Shown: in pieces, positions 47,882-56,452 of the stretch
Layout of the letters: every line of letters starts with the position of its first letter
Numbering within the stretch: the stretch's first letter is position 1
Assembly: GCF_013009075.1 (NCBI RefSeq)
Contig: NZ_CP053108.1
Coordinates: 3,552,517-3,616,516 of the forward strand
Direction of reading: 5' to 3'
Length of the DNA stretch: 64,000 nt
Origin: Halomonas sp. TA22
Lineage (GTDB): Bacteria > Pseudomonadota > Gammaproteobacteria > Pseudomonadales > Halomonadaceae
Notes under the pieces: generated by a model
The model's database searches: none
Told to the model about the DNA's origin: nothing
What the model saw: only the letters and a program-made list of their open reading frames with translations
Made by a program: the position numbers and the translations under genes

Positions 47882-48370
47882 ATGGAAATTACCCAGATGA
47901 CCGAGGCCGATTTTCGGCGCTTCTGGCCCACCTTCAAATCGGTCGTTGAGGCTCAGGAAACCTACGCCTTCGACCCGCAGATCGGCTATGAAGAGGCTTA
48001 CCGGCTGTGGTGCGGCGTGCCGCAAGCCACCTTTGTGGCGAAAGAGAACGGCGAGACGCTCGGCTCCTACTACCTCAAGCCCAATGCGGCAGGTCCCGGC
48101 GACCATGTCTGCAACTGCGGCTACATGGTCGCTCCCGAGGCGCGAGGCAAGGGGCTTGCCCGCAGGATGTGCGAACACTCTCAGCAAATGGCGATCGAGT
48201 CGGGATTTAGCGCCATGCAGTTCAATGCCGTGGTCTCCACTAATGAGGTCGCGGCCAGGCTATGGCAATCGCTTGGCTTCGAAATCATCGGCACGGTGCC
48301 AGGCGGCTATCGTCACAAGCGTCATGGATTGGTGGATACCCACATCATGTACAAGGCGCTGCGCGACTAG
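47882..48370 (+). CDS. GNAT family N-acetyltransferase
   Basis: The 162-residue protein has the GNAT acetyl-CoA-binding motif V-A-P-E-A-R-G-K-G-L-A-R-R-M-C (near residue 83) and a later N-E-V-A-A-R-L-W-Q-S-L-G-F-E-I-I-G-T-V-P motif. Its substrate is not known. The first codon could be GTG 47879 or ATG 47882; the ATG was taken. It is a single gene between an MFS gene and a small lipoprotein. Confidence 0.9.
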   Translation: MEITQMTEADFRRFWPTFKSVVEAQETYAFDPQIGYEEAYRLWCGVPQATFVAKENGETLGSYYLKPNAAGPGDHVCNCGYMVAPEARGKGLARRMCEHSQQMAIESGFSAMQFNAVVSTNEVAARLWQSLGFEIIGTVPGGYRHKRHGLVDTHIMYKALRD

Positions 48371-48477
48371 TCGGGATATCATCATGCTTCCCTTTTAAGG
48401 GTGATTGGCCCGGCTCGATAATGGACGCTTGTTATGGCACCTTAGGCTTTCATACTTTTGCCTCAGGGAATTTGCTT

Positions 48478-48960
48478 ATGACACCGAAGCTGTTGAGCTT
48501 GACCGTAGCCTCCTCCCTGCTTGTCGGCTGCGCTGCTCACCAGGCGCCACCCGCCACAGGCGAGGGAGAGCAGGCGCAGGTCTGCAGGGAGACCAGCGAA
48601 GCGGAGATCGCCTCGCTGTTCGAGCGCTGGAATGACTCCCTCCAGACCGGCGAGCCCCGCAACGTGGTCGCAAACTATGCCGAAGATGCGATTCTGCTGC
48701 CCACCGTCTCCAACGTTCCACGCCTGACCGCCGCTGAAAAGCAGGACTATTTCGAGCACTTCCTCAGCGCCCGTCCCTCCGGCGAGATCGACATGAGCCA
48801 CATCCAGATCGGCTGCAACACCGCCGTGGACGCCGGTCTCTATACCTTCACCTTCGCCGAAACCGGTGCTGTGGTCAGCGGTCGCTACAGCTACACCTAC
48901 CGCTGGGATGGCGACGAATGGCTGATCACCAGTCACCACTCCTCCGCGATGCCCGAGTAA
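48478..48960 (+). CDS. lipoprotein with SnoaL/CaMKII-association-like (DUF4440) domain
   Basis: The 160-residue protein has a lipoprotein signal with lipobox L-V-G-C (Cys18), so it is likely anchored in a membrane. The rest resembles NTF2-like proteins of the SgcJ/EcaC/DUF4440 type: L-F-E-R-W-N-D-S-L-Q-T-G-E-P-R-N-V-V-A-N-Y-A-E-D-A-I-L-L-P-T-V and a C-terminal Y-T-Y-R-W-D-G-D-E-W-L-I-T-S-H-H-S-S-A-M-P. Its role is unknown. The Shine-Dalgarno is weak (AGGGA). It sits between the paired MFS genes. Confidence 0.85.
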   Translation: MTPKLLSLTVASSLLVGCAAHQAPPATGEGEQAQVCRETSEAEIASLFERWNDSLQTGEPRNVVANYAEDAILLPTVSNVPRLTAAEKQDYFEHFLSARPSGEIDMSHIQIGCNTAVDAGLYTFTFAETGAVVSGRYSYTYRWDGDEWLITSHHSSAMPE

Positions 48961-49115
48961 GCGCCGCTCATAGAACAGTCATAGACTGACCCATCGGCCT
49001 GCGGTTACCGCGGGCCACTCACCTCCGGGTCCAGAGTTTGGATACCTGAAGCCGACAATGGCCGCTGTGGCACGGTTACTGCTTGTATAAAGCGTACCCG
49101 TCACTAGGAACTGCC

Positions 49116-50411
49116 ATGCGAACACTGCTGCGCCCGATCCGCTCGATTCTCTGGAGTGTGGCACTGCTGCTGCTCGGCAATGGGTTGATGAACACCTTGT
49201 TGACGCTACGCGGTACTGCCGAAGGGTTCTCCTCCACCCTGCTGGGCATGGTCATGTCCGGCTATTTCATTGGCTTCATCTGCGGTACCTGGGTCAGCGG
49301 CCGACTGATACGACGCATGGGCCATATCCGCACCTTCGCCTTCTGTGCGGCGATCTGCGCATCAGCGGCACTGCTGCATGTCATCTTCATCAACCCCTGG
49401 GCCTGGCTTGCCTTGCGCTTTGCCTATGGCCTGTCATTCATCACACTGATCACGGTGATCGAGAGCTGGCTCAACAGCCAGGCAGCCAGCCATGAACGAG
49501 GGCGTATCTTTGCCAGCTACATGGTGGTCAACCTCGGGGCGCTGGCCATCGCGCAACAGATACTGCGACTGGATAGCCCCGAGGGCTTCCTGCTGTTCAT
49601 GTTGATCTCGATCCTGATCAGCTGGGCACTGCTGCCGATCACCATGACCCGCCGTGCCCAACCGAAAATTTCCGAGCGCCCGAAGAGCAGCCTGAAAGCG
49701 CTGTTGGGCTTTGCTCCTCTGGCCGTGGCATCAGCGGCACTGTCGGGCATGGCCATGGGGGCGTTCTGGTCGATGACGCCGGTCTACGCCACGCAGCTTG
49801 GCTACGATACCGGCGGGGTGGGTCTGGTGATGAGTGCCGCCATCGTCGGCGGCGCACTATTGCAGATCCCCATCGGGCGCTTCTCCGACCGACACGATAG
49901 GCCTCGCGTACTCACCTGGGTAGTACTGCTGGCAGCGGCCGTGGCCGCCATGATGCCACTGGCACCAACCCAGGAGGCGTTGCTGGGCCTCTACTTCGTC
50001 TGGGGCGGACTCGCCTTTTCGCTCTACCCGCTCGCCGTGGCGCAACTGATCGACCAACTCCACCCCGACGAAATCGTCGCCGGCTCGGCCGACATGCTGG
50101 TCATGCATGGTGCCGGCTGCGCCGTGGCGCCCATGGCGGCAGGCACGATCATGCACGCCTTCGGCAGCCACGGCCTGCCGATCTACATCGCCTGCGTATT
50201 GAGCCTGCTTGGCATGTTCGCCATCTATCGCCGCCGCCATGTGACCGCGCTCGTCACCCATACGGCACACTTCGAGCCGATGGTGCAGACCAGTACCCAG
50301 GCACTGGAGATGATCTTCGACGACACCCAGCCCGACCTGTTCGATGATCCCAGTTTCTATGAGGAGGACGAGCGGCAGCGCCTGATCAATACCTTCAGGC
50401 AACCTGTATGA
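49116..50411 (+). CDS. MFS transporter, copy 2 of a duplicated pair
   Basis: The 431-residue protein is the close paralogue of the MFS gene at 46481-47776, with the same length and no apparent gaps. Shared parts include L-L-R-P-x-R-x-I-L, G-T-W-V-S-G-R-L-I-R-R, I-E-S-W-L-N-S-Q-A-A and the tail F-D-D-T-Q-P-D-L-F-D-D-P-S-F-Y-E-E. Differences are spread along the whole chain. AGGA precedes ATG 49116. The substrate is unknown. Confidence 0.9.
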   Translation: MRTLLRPIRSILWSVALLLLGNGLMNTLLTLRGTAEGFSSTLLGMVMSGYFIGFICGTWVSGRLIRRMGHIRTFAFCAAICASAALLHVIFINPWAWLALRFAYGLSFITLITVIESWLNSQAASHERGRIFASYMVVNLGALAIAQQILRLDSPEGFLLFMLISILISWALLPITMTRRAQPKISERPKSSLKALLGFAPLAVASAALSGMAMGAFWSMTPVYATQLGYDTGGVGLVMSAAIVGGALLQIPIGRFSDRHDRPRVLTWVVLLAAAVAAMMPLAPTQEALLGLYFVWGGLAFSLYPLAVAQLIDQLHPDEIVAGSADMLVMHGAGCAVAPMAAGTIMHAFGSHGLPIYIACVLSLLGMFAIYRRRHVTALVTHTAHFEPMVQTSTQALEMIFDDTQPDLFDDPSFYEEDERQRLINTFRQPV

Positions 50412-50478
50412 CCCTACAGACGCAAATGACCATGCATACGCTAATATTGGGCTAGCTGATGCGCTCGGAGCTCTTGCC

Positions 50479-51030
50479 ATGCCACGGTACGATCACTACG
50501 CCCCCTCTTGGACGCTGCGCGACGCCCAGATAGCCGATATGGCGGGGGTACAGACGCTCTATACCCATCATGTGCTGTATGGTACCGCCTCGTTCGAGGA
50601 GACGCCTCCCGGCGTGGAGGAGATGCGGGCCCGGTACGAGGCGGTGCTGGCCGCCGGCCTCCCCTACCTGGTGGCGGTCGAGGAGGGCGAGGTGATCGGT
50701 TTCTGCTATGCGACCCCCTACCGGCCCCGTCCCGCCTATCGCTATACCCTCGAGAACTCGATCTACATGGCGGAAGGGGCGGCTGGTCGCGGTATCGGCA
50801 CGGACCTGCTGCGAACCTTGATCGCACGCTGCGAACGGGGCCCGTGGCGACAGATGCTCGCCGTCATCGGCGGCAGCGACAATGCAGGCTCGATCGCCCT
50901 GCATCGCAAGTGCGGCTTTGAGCCTGCCGGCACATTCCGCTCGGTCGGCTTCAAGTTCGGTGCCTGGCGGGACACGGTACTGATGCAGCTTGCACTGGGA
51001 CCCGGGGACCGTACTCACCCCATCACTTGA
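50479..51030 (+). CDS. GNAT family N-acetyltransferase (phosphinothricin acetyltransferase-like)
   Basis: The 183-residue protein resembles the PAT/YncA group that acetylates amino-acid-like compounds such as phosphinothricin or methionine sulfone. Features are Y-T-H-H-V-L-Y-G-T-A-S-F-E-E-T-P-P, an acetyl-CoA site G-R-G-I-G-T-D-L-L-R, and N-A-G-S-I-A-L-H-R-K-C-G-F-E-P-A-G-T-F. The gene follows the second MFS gene by 67 bp. It is followed within about 12 bp by an AT-richer GNAT remnant. Confidence 0.9.
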   Translation: MPRYDHYAPSWTLRDAQIADMAGVQTLYTHHVLYGTASFEETPPGVEEMRARYEAVLAAGLPYLVAVEEGEVIGFCYATPYRPRPAYRYTLENSIYMAEGAAGRGIGTDLLRTLIARCERGPWRQMLAVIGGSDNAGSIALHRKCGFEPAGTFRSVGFKFGAWRDTVLMQLALGPGDRTHPIT

Positions 51031-51042
51031 CATCATCTCGAT

Positions 51043-51303
51043 ATGAAAATACGCAAGTCCGCAAACAAGGATCTGAACAGACTCGTTGAGTTGAATCACC
51101 AAATAGACAGGCTTCACCACGAGAACGCTCCAAATGTCTTTCTACCCCCTTCAGAAGATGAAAGAGCCTTCCTGAGCAGCATGGTCCCGAGAACAGGGGC
51201 AAGCGAAATGCACCTTGAAGTCATGCAGTTCAACGAAAGGGGCCAACGATTCTATGAAAGGCTGGCCTTTGTAACCCAGTCACGGATTCTGGCAAGGCCG
51301 TAG
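51043..51303 (+). pseudogene. GNAT acetyltransferase remnant with internal deletion
   Basis: The 86-residue frame joins the beginning of a GNAT protein (D-L-N-R-L-V-E-L-N-H-Q-I-D-R-L-H-H-E-N-A-P) to its end (L-E-V-M-Q-F-N-E-R-G-Q-R-F-Y-E-R-L-A-F). The central acetyl-CoA-binding part is missing, so the product cannot be an active enzyme. The first half is more AT-rich than neighbouring genes and uses codons such as AAA, ATA and AGA, hinting at foreign origin. It is in frame and ends normally, so the deletion did not break the frame. Confidence 0.6.
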
Positions 51304-51382
51304 CGAGATAGTGAATCACGTTAGGCCATGGTTGTATGAAGAGGTGTGCTACCCTGACGGCCCACTTGCCGTCGGCGCCATT

Positions 51383-51673
51383 ATGAACATCAACGTGACC
51401 ACGCTTCCCGAGCCGGGCATCAGCTGTTCGAACTGCCATGCGTGCTGCTGCCGCCTGGAGGTCATGCTGATCTCGGATACCGGGGTGCCGGAGCACCACA
51501 GCGTCTCCGATGAGTGGGGCGGTGAGGTGATGGCGCGGCTGGCGGATGGATGGTGCTCGGCGCTGGATCGCAGCACGATGATGTGCAGCATCTACGAGAA
51601 CCGCCCCTGGATCTGCCGGGAGTTCGAGATGGGCTCCTATGAGTGCATCACTGAGCGCGAAGCGCACATGTAA
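51383..51673 (+). CDS. YkgJ family cysteine cluster protein
   Basis: The 96-residue protein has the YkgJ pattern of cysteines likely to bind zinc or an iron-sulfur cluster: C-S-N-C-H-A-C-C-C-R-L at the start, then W-C-S-A-L-D, M-M-C-S-I-Y-E-N-R-P-W-I-C-R-E-F and a last Y-E-C. The frame is open to a GTG at 51311, but no ribosome site favours that start; ATG 51383 has no clear site either, so the start is uncertain. Function unknown. Confidence 0.82.
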   Translation: MNINVTTLPEPGISCSNCHACCCRLEVMLISDTGVPEHHSVSDEWGGEVMARLADGWCSALDRSTMMCSIYENRPWICREFEMGSYECITEREAHM

Positions 51674-51839
51674 GGCGCACCACAGCGGCCCCGCCCCGCC
51701 TACCGCTACAGGGCGAAAAAATCCGGTCATATTGGCGATTGATGCCGTACTTGGTCATGCCATCCTTGATCAGCTCAACGCGAAGATGAATCCAGCCAGC
51801 CATCTCGATGACGCCGCAGAAAGGGCGTTCCGCTAGCCG

Positions 51840-52901
51840 TCACTCACCCAATACGTGAACATCGTCTCCCAGTACATCCTCGATATAGAGCATCTGCACG
51901 GCAACCACCACCACCACGGCGATTGGCGCGGCCAGGATCACCCCCGCCAGACCGGCGACGGCACCGCCGGCAAGCTGGACAATCACGGTGTATGCCGGGG
52001 GAAGATGGACTACGCCCTTGGCGGCCAACGGCATGACCACGTTGGCCTCTACCGTTTCGATCACGAAGTAGAAAAGGATGGCGTAAAGCGCCAGTTCCGG
52101 CCCCTCCATCAAGGCTATCAGTGCGGTCGGAATCATCCCCAGTATCGGCCCGAGATAAGGTATGAACGTGAGCAAGCCACCAATCACTCCCAGCGCGATC
52201 GGCATCGGCACGCCAAGAAAGGTCAGCCCTATACTGACACCGACACCGACGAACACCATGGAGATGAGGCGGCTCAATAGCCAGAGCCGCAAGGACCGCC
52301 CCTCCATGGCGAGCACTTCCTGTATCCGTTCACGGTGCGCCTTCGGGAACAGGCTAACCACGTTACCGGCATACATGGCGGGACTGATCACCAGGTAAAT
52401 GCCGATCAGCAGTATGAGAAAGAAGCTGGTAATGGCCCCGAACGTCGTCGAAAACATCCCGGTGAACTGTCCGATCATTTCCTGATTGATGAATTGCGTC
52501 GGCTCCTCCATCTCCTCTATTTCATCCAAGGCCTGCTCGCCGCCCGGCAGCTGCTGCAACACGCTGGCGAATTGCTCAATGGCTGCAGGCAATTGCTGGA
52601 CTAGCTGGGGCAACTGCTCTGCCACCTGGGGACCGATAAGAGCACCAAGTCCCACGATAAACAGCACGATCAGGAAAAAGGCCAGCGACAGTGTCCATTT
52701 GCGTGTCAGCGGCAAGTACCGGCTAATTAAGCGAGCCATCCCATCGATCGCCACGGCAACCAGGATGCCGGCAAATACCAATAGCAGTACATCGATCAAC
52801 TGACCGGCAAAGTAGATCAGCACAGCCACCAGTGCGGCCAGACTGATCACGATCAGTGACCGTTTGGCGAAGCGTGCGGTGTTACCGAAGCCATCTTCCA
52901 T
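51840..52901 (-). CDS. AI-2E family transporter
   Basis: The 353-residue membrane protein belongs to the AI-2E (TqsA/PerM) family with about eight helices. Marks include the P-x-L-V-Q-Q-L-P-A-A region, L-G-V-P-M-P-I-A-L-G-V-I-G-G-L-L-T-F-I-P-Y-L-G-P-I-L-G-M-I-P and a C-terminal A-A-P-I-A-V-V-V-V. The family includes autoinducer-2 exporters and sodium/proton antiporters, so the cargo is open. AAGGAG before ATG 52901 sets the start. Confidence 0.92.
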   Translation of the reverse strand: MEDGFGNTARFAKRSLIVISLAALVAVLIYFAGQLIDVLLLVFAGILVAVAIDGMARLISRYLPLTRKWTLSLAFFLIVLFIVGLGALIGPQVAEQLPQLVQQLPAAIEQFASVLQQLPGGEQALDEIEEMEEPTQFINQEMIGQFTGMFSTTFGAITSFFLILLIGIYLVISPAMYAGNVVSLFPKAHRERIQEVLAMEGRSLRLWLLSRLISMVFVGVGVSIGLTFLGVPMPIALGVIGGLLTFIPYLGPILGMIPTALIALMEGPELALYAILFYFVIETVEANVVMPLAAKGVVHLPPAYTVIVQLAGGAVAGLAGVILAAPIAVVVVVAVQMLYIEDVLGDDVHVLGE

Positions 52902-52976
52902 TACAGCTCCTTGCGTTGGGGATTCTACCGCCGAGTGTAGCTGCCCAGTCCCGCCCCGATAGGATGAATCTCCTTT

Positions 52977-54656
52977 TTATGCCGCGTAGCGGCCGTGACG
53001 CAGCTTTTGGCCAGGTGCCGCAGAGGTAGGCGCCGCGAGCGCCGCGCCATGTGTCATTATCTCCATTTCACCCACGAGTTCATGGCCCGTTGCCCGGGTA
53101 CGGAAAGCCCGGATGGCGTTGACCAACTGGCACGTCTCGCGTTGCAGCTGCTGGGTTGCGACAAAGGTGGATTGCAGTTCGATGGCACTCTGCTGGACGC
53201 CCTGCTCCATCTGGTTGACCGCCTCGCCGATCTGACCGATACCGTTGCGCTGTTCGCGGGAGGCTGAGCTGATCTCCTCCATGATATCGTTGACCCGGCT
53301 GCTGGCGCCCAGCACCCGCTGGATGGAGGCCTCGGTCTGCTTGACGACCTCGGCCCCGGCATCGATCTCGGCGCTGGTCTGGTGAATCAGCTGGTGAATC
53401 TCCTTGGCGGCGGTGGCGGAGCGGCTGGCCAGGTTGCGCACTTCACCGGCGACCACGGCGAACCCCCGCCCCTGATCGCCGGCCCGCGCCGCCTCCACCG
53501 AGGCGTTCAGCGCCAGGATATTGGTCTGGAAGGCGATGCCATCGATCACCGAGACCACCTCGGCCATGCGCCGCGAGCTCTCGATGATCGACTGCATGCG
53601 ACACACCACCTGCGACATGCCCTCCCCGGCACCCTCCACTTCACGCATGTTGGAGACTGCCAGCTGGCTGGCCTGCTGGGCATTGTCGGCATTCTGCTGC
53701 ACGGTGGTGGTCAGCTCCTCCATGCTCGCCGCGGTCTGCTGGATGGAGGCCGCCTGGCCGTCGCTGCGCCGAGAGATCTCCTCGTTACTGGAGCGGATCG
53801 AATCGACCGCCGGCTTGACGCTGCCGATGCCGGCATTGACGTCGGCGACGATGCCGCCAAGGCCCTTCTTCATAGTGGCGAGCGCCTCGACCAGACGCCC
53901 GATGTCGTCGTTACCGTGCGGCGGCACCTGTACCGTGAGATTGCCCGCCGCCACCTGCAGCACGAAACGTCGCGACTCGTCGATACCGCCCGTAATGCTG
54001 CGATGGATGCTGATACCGAGTCCCAGCAGGATCGCCAGCAGGCCAGCACCAAGCACGAGCATCGGCCACGCGGCAAGCACCGAGCCCTCGCGCCAGAGCG
54101 AGGCCATCATGGCTATCAGCGCGCCACAACTGAGCAGCGTCAGTGCCGCGGTGCGCAGGCTCGCCGAGCGCCATTCGGTCGCTCCCAGGCGCGCCAGCAC
54201 GCCCTTCCGGCGAACTTCCCCGCGCTGCAAGCGGTAGCCGCCACCCTTCCCTTCCCGAATCGCACGGTAGGCATCGTCAGCCGCCTGCACATCCTCCCGT
54301 GAGGGGCAGACCCGCAGCGAAGCGTAGCCCACCACCTGGTCCATCTCCTTGACCGGTACCACGCTTGCCCGCACCCAGTAGTGGTCGCCATTCTTGCGCC
54401 GGTTCTTGACCAACCCCGACCATACCTCTCCCTCCTTGAGTGTCTTCCAGAAATTCTCGAACGCCTCGGGCGGCATGTCGGGGTGGCGTACCAGGTTGTG
54501 ATCGGCGCCGATCAGCTCCTCGACCGAGAAGCCACTGGCCTTGACGAAGGCCGGATTGGCATAGGTGATACGCCCCTTGAGATCGGTGCGCGAGATCAGC
54601 AGATCCTCCTCCGACAGCAGGTACTCGTGTTGGGTAACCGGGGTATTCAGACGCAT
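52977..54656 (-). CDS. PAS domain methyl-accepting chemotaxis protein (Aer-like)
   Basis: The 559-residue receptor starts with a PAS domain (residues ~10-120; L-K-G-R-I-T-Y-A-N-P-A-F, H-N-L-V-R-H-P-D-M-P, G-D-H-Y-W-V) like the FAD-binding domain of Aer, so it probably senses redox state or oxygen. Two membrane helices follow (about 165-215), then a HAMP-like section and the MCP signalling domain with the conserved hairpin tip I-D-G-I-A-F-Q-T-N-I-L-A-L-N-A-S-V-E-A-A-R-A-G-D-Q-G-R-G-F-A-V-V-A. AGGGAG supports ATG 54656. No che or flagellar genes are near. Confidence 0.93.
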   Translation of the reverse strand: MRLNTPVTQHEYLLSEEDLLISRTDLKGRITYANPAFVKASGFSVEELIGADHNLVRHPDMPPEAFENFWKTLKEGEVWSGLVKNRRKNGDHYWVRASVVPVKEMDQVVGYASLRVCPSREDVQAADDAYRAIREGKGGGYRLQRGEVRRKGVLARLGATEWRSASLRTAALTLLSCGALIAMMASLWREGSVLAAWPMLVLGAGLLAILLGLGISIHRSITGGIDESRRFVLQVAAGNLTVQVPPHGNDDIGRLVEALATMKKGLGGIVADVNAGIGSVKPAVDSIRSSNEEISRRSDGQAASIQQTAASMEELTTTVQQNADNAQQASQLAVSNMREVEGAGEGMSQVVCRMQSIIESSRRMAEVVSVIDGIAFQTNILALNASVEAARAGDQGRGFAVVAGEVRNLASRSATAAKEIHQLIHQTSAEIDAGAEVVKQTEASIQRVLGASSRVNDIMEEISSASREQRNGIGQIGEAVNQMEQGVQQSAIELQSTFVATQQLQRETCQLVNAIRAFRTRATGHELVGEMEIMTHGAALAAPTSAAPGQKLRHGRYAA

Positions 54657-54853
54657 GTGGCGCTCCCTTCGGGCATGAACCAACCGCGCAGCTCGCCGGG
54701 GTACCTTTATCGAACAGGTATCAAGTCATGGCGAGGCGCGCGGGATGGGAGTGGATGATCGATAGGAGCACTATCGGTTAAGCGAAGGGATTGTTTAGCC
54801 ACAGGCCCGAGAATGCGGGCAATTGAGGACATGGCTTACAAAATGCACAGCGA

Positions 54854-55195
54854 TCAGGCCTTTTTGACGAATTCGGACTTCAGCTTCATCGCGCCCACGC
54901 CATCGATCTTGCAGTCGATATCGTGATCGCCATCGACCAGGCGGATGTTCTTGACCTTGGTACCGACCTTGACCACCAGCGACGAGCCCTTGACCTTGAG
55001 ATCCTTGATCACCGTGACCGTGTCGCCATCCTGCAGGAGGTTGCCGTTGGCATCGCTTACCGCGCGCGCATCGCCCTCCTCGGCGCCCGCCCTCTCCTGC
55101 GGCCACTCATGGGCGCACTCTGGGCAGACGAATAGGGTCAGCTCCTCGTAGGTGAATTCCGAACCGCACTGCGGACAAGGGGGTAGCGAGCTCAT
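54854..55195 (-). CDS. PhnA/YjdM family zinc-ribbon protein
   Basis: The 113-residue protein is of the PhnA (YjdM) family, long named after alkylphosphonate uptake though no such role is clear. The N-terminal zinc ribbon is C-P-Q-C-G ... C-P-E-C; the C-terminal part ([19 protein letters not shown][15 protein letters not shown]) is the SH3-like PhnA domain. Length and pattern are complete. It stands alone with no phosphonate genes around. Confidence 0.94.
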   Translation of the reverse strand: MSSLPPCPQCGSEFTYEELTLFVCPECAHEWPQERAGAEEGDARAVSDANGNLLQDGDTVTVIKDLKVKGSSLVVKVGTKVKNIRLVDGDHDIDCKIDGVGAMKLKSEFVKKA

Positions 55196-55537
55196 GGCAA
55201 GGCCTTCTGGACATGGAAGCGGGAACGCGAGGCTGCGCAGTTTACCGGCTGCGCCCGTGCATTCCCACCCGGCTCGGCAACCCCGAGCTACCTGACCAGC
55301 AGCGCCACGACGCTCAGAGCCAGCAGTCCTCCTCGATGACCTTCGCCGCCTGGTCCAGGCCGTGGGCAGGCGCCGCGATGGCGATGCCCTTGGAGGCCAA
55401 TTGCGGCTAGGTGAAGCCGATCGCCATCAGCAGCGCGACCGTAATGGCGCCCATCAGATACCAGTGAAGACCACGCCTCAGTGCTTCTATTCCCTTGATC
55501 GTCACACCGGGATGCTTGTCGATCCAGGCAAGTGGAG
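55196..55537 (-). other. spacer with possible degraded membrane-protein remnant
   Basis: No intact gene was found in this 342-bp region. On the minus strand, a frame partly overlapping the cobA end reads V-L-T-P-L-A-W-I-D-K-H-P-G-V then [21 protein letters not shown] before a stop at 55407. After the stop the same frame continues with [14 protein letters not shown]. This looks like a decayed small membrane protein, but I could not name a family, so it may also be chance. Confidence 0.3.
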
Positions 55538-56452
55538 TCAGCACGAAGACCCCGGTGGAACCATGCTGGCCTTTTCGGGCGCCTCGGCCATGCGCACCAC
55601 GCTGCCCACCATGATCAGGCACGGCGAGGGCAGCGGGCTCACTGCCAGCTGGCGCGGCATGTCGTCCAAGGTGCCGATCAATGTCTGCTGCTCCGGCAGG
55701 CTGGCGTTGGCGATCAGCATCATCGGCCAGTCGTCGGGAAGCCCCGCGCGGCGCAGCCCGGCGCAGATGGCGTCGACCTTGGAGAGTCCCATGTAGAACA
55801 CCAGGGTCTCGTCGCGTCGCGCCAGGGTCGCCCACTCCGGCTCGCCCCCCTCGCGGCACACCTGGGCGGTGATGAAGCGCAGCTGCTGGGCATGGGCGCG
55901 GTCGGTCAGGGCCATGCCCATCGCCGCAGCAGCGCCGGAAGCGGCGGTGATGCCAGGCACTATCTCGGTGGGAACGCCGGCCTGGGCAAGGGCGGCAAGC
56001 TCTTCGCCCATGCGCCCGAACACGCCGGGGTCGCCACCCTTCAGGCGCACCACCGACTTGCCCTCGCCTGCCAGCTTGACCAGCAGCGCACCGATCTCGG
56101 CCTGCGGCACGCTATGGTGGCCGGCCTCCTTGCCGACATAGTAGCGCTCGCTGCCAGCGGGAATCATCGCCAAGGTGTCATCGCCCACCAGACGATCGTA
56201 GACGACGGCATCGGCCTGCATCAGCAGTCGAGCGGCGCGCAGGGTGAGCAGATCGGCACTGCCGGGACCAGCACCGACCAGGTAGGTCTTGCCCGGCAAA
56301 CACTCGCCCCGTGTGGGTACGGAAACCCTACCGGCATCTCGTGTTGCGCCCAGTGTTTCCGAAAGAGCGCAGGAAACCCCTGCACCCAGCCGGGGCAGGA
56401 AACCCAGCAGATCACTCAGCTTCGGCTTCCAGCTTTTCATTTGTGCCAGCAT
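55538..56452 (-). CDS. cobA: uroporphyrinogen-III C-methyltransferase
   Basis: The 304-residue protein methylates uroporphyrinogen III at C2 and C7 to give precorrin-2, leading to the siroheme needed by nitrite reductase. SUMT motifs are V-G-A-G-P-G-S-A-D-L-L-T, Y-D-R-L-V, R-L-K-G-G-D-P-G-V-F-G-R, V-P-G-I-T-A-A-S-G-A and Y-M-G-L. The N-terminus has a short extension of about 50 residues. The start at 56452 lies 41 bp inside the nasA end, with AGAGGAAA ahead of it, so the two are probably coupled. It lacks the CysG precorrin-2 dehydrogenase part. Confidence 0.94.
   Translation of the reverse strand: MLAQMKSWKPKLSDLLGFLPRLGAGVSCALSETLGATRDAGRVSVPTRGECLPGKTYLVGAGPGSADLLTLRAARLLMQADAVVYDRLVGDDTLAMIPAGSERYYVGKEAGHHSVPQAEIGALLVKLAGEGKSVVRLKGGDPGVFGRMGEELAALAQAGVPTEIVPGITAASGAAAAMGMALTDRAHAQQLRFITAQVCREGGEPEWATLARRDETLVFYMGLSKVDAICAGLRRAGLPDDWPMMLIANASLPEQQTLIGTLDDMPRQLAVSPLPSPCLIMVGSVVRMAEAPEKASMVPPGSSC

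Noticed and set aside
51639-51836. Short open frame between the YkgJ gene and the AI-2E gene
   Set aside because: It overlaps the YkgJ end, lacks a ribosome site, and its sequence shows no known domain.
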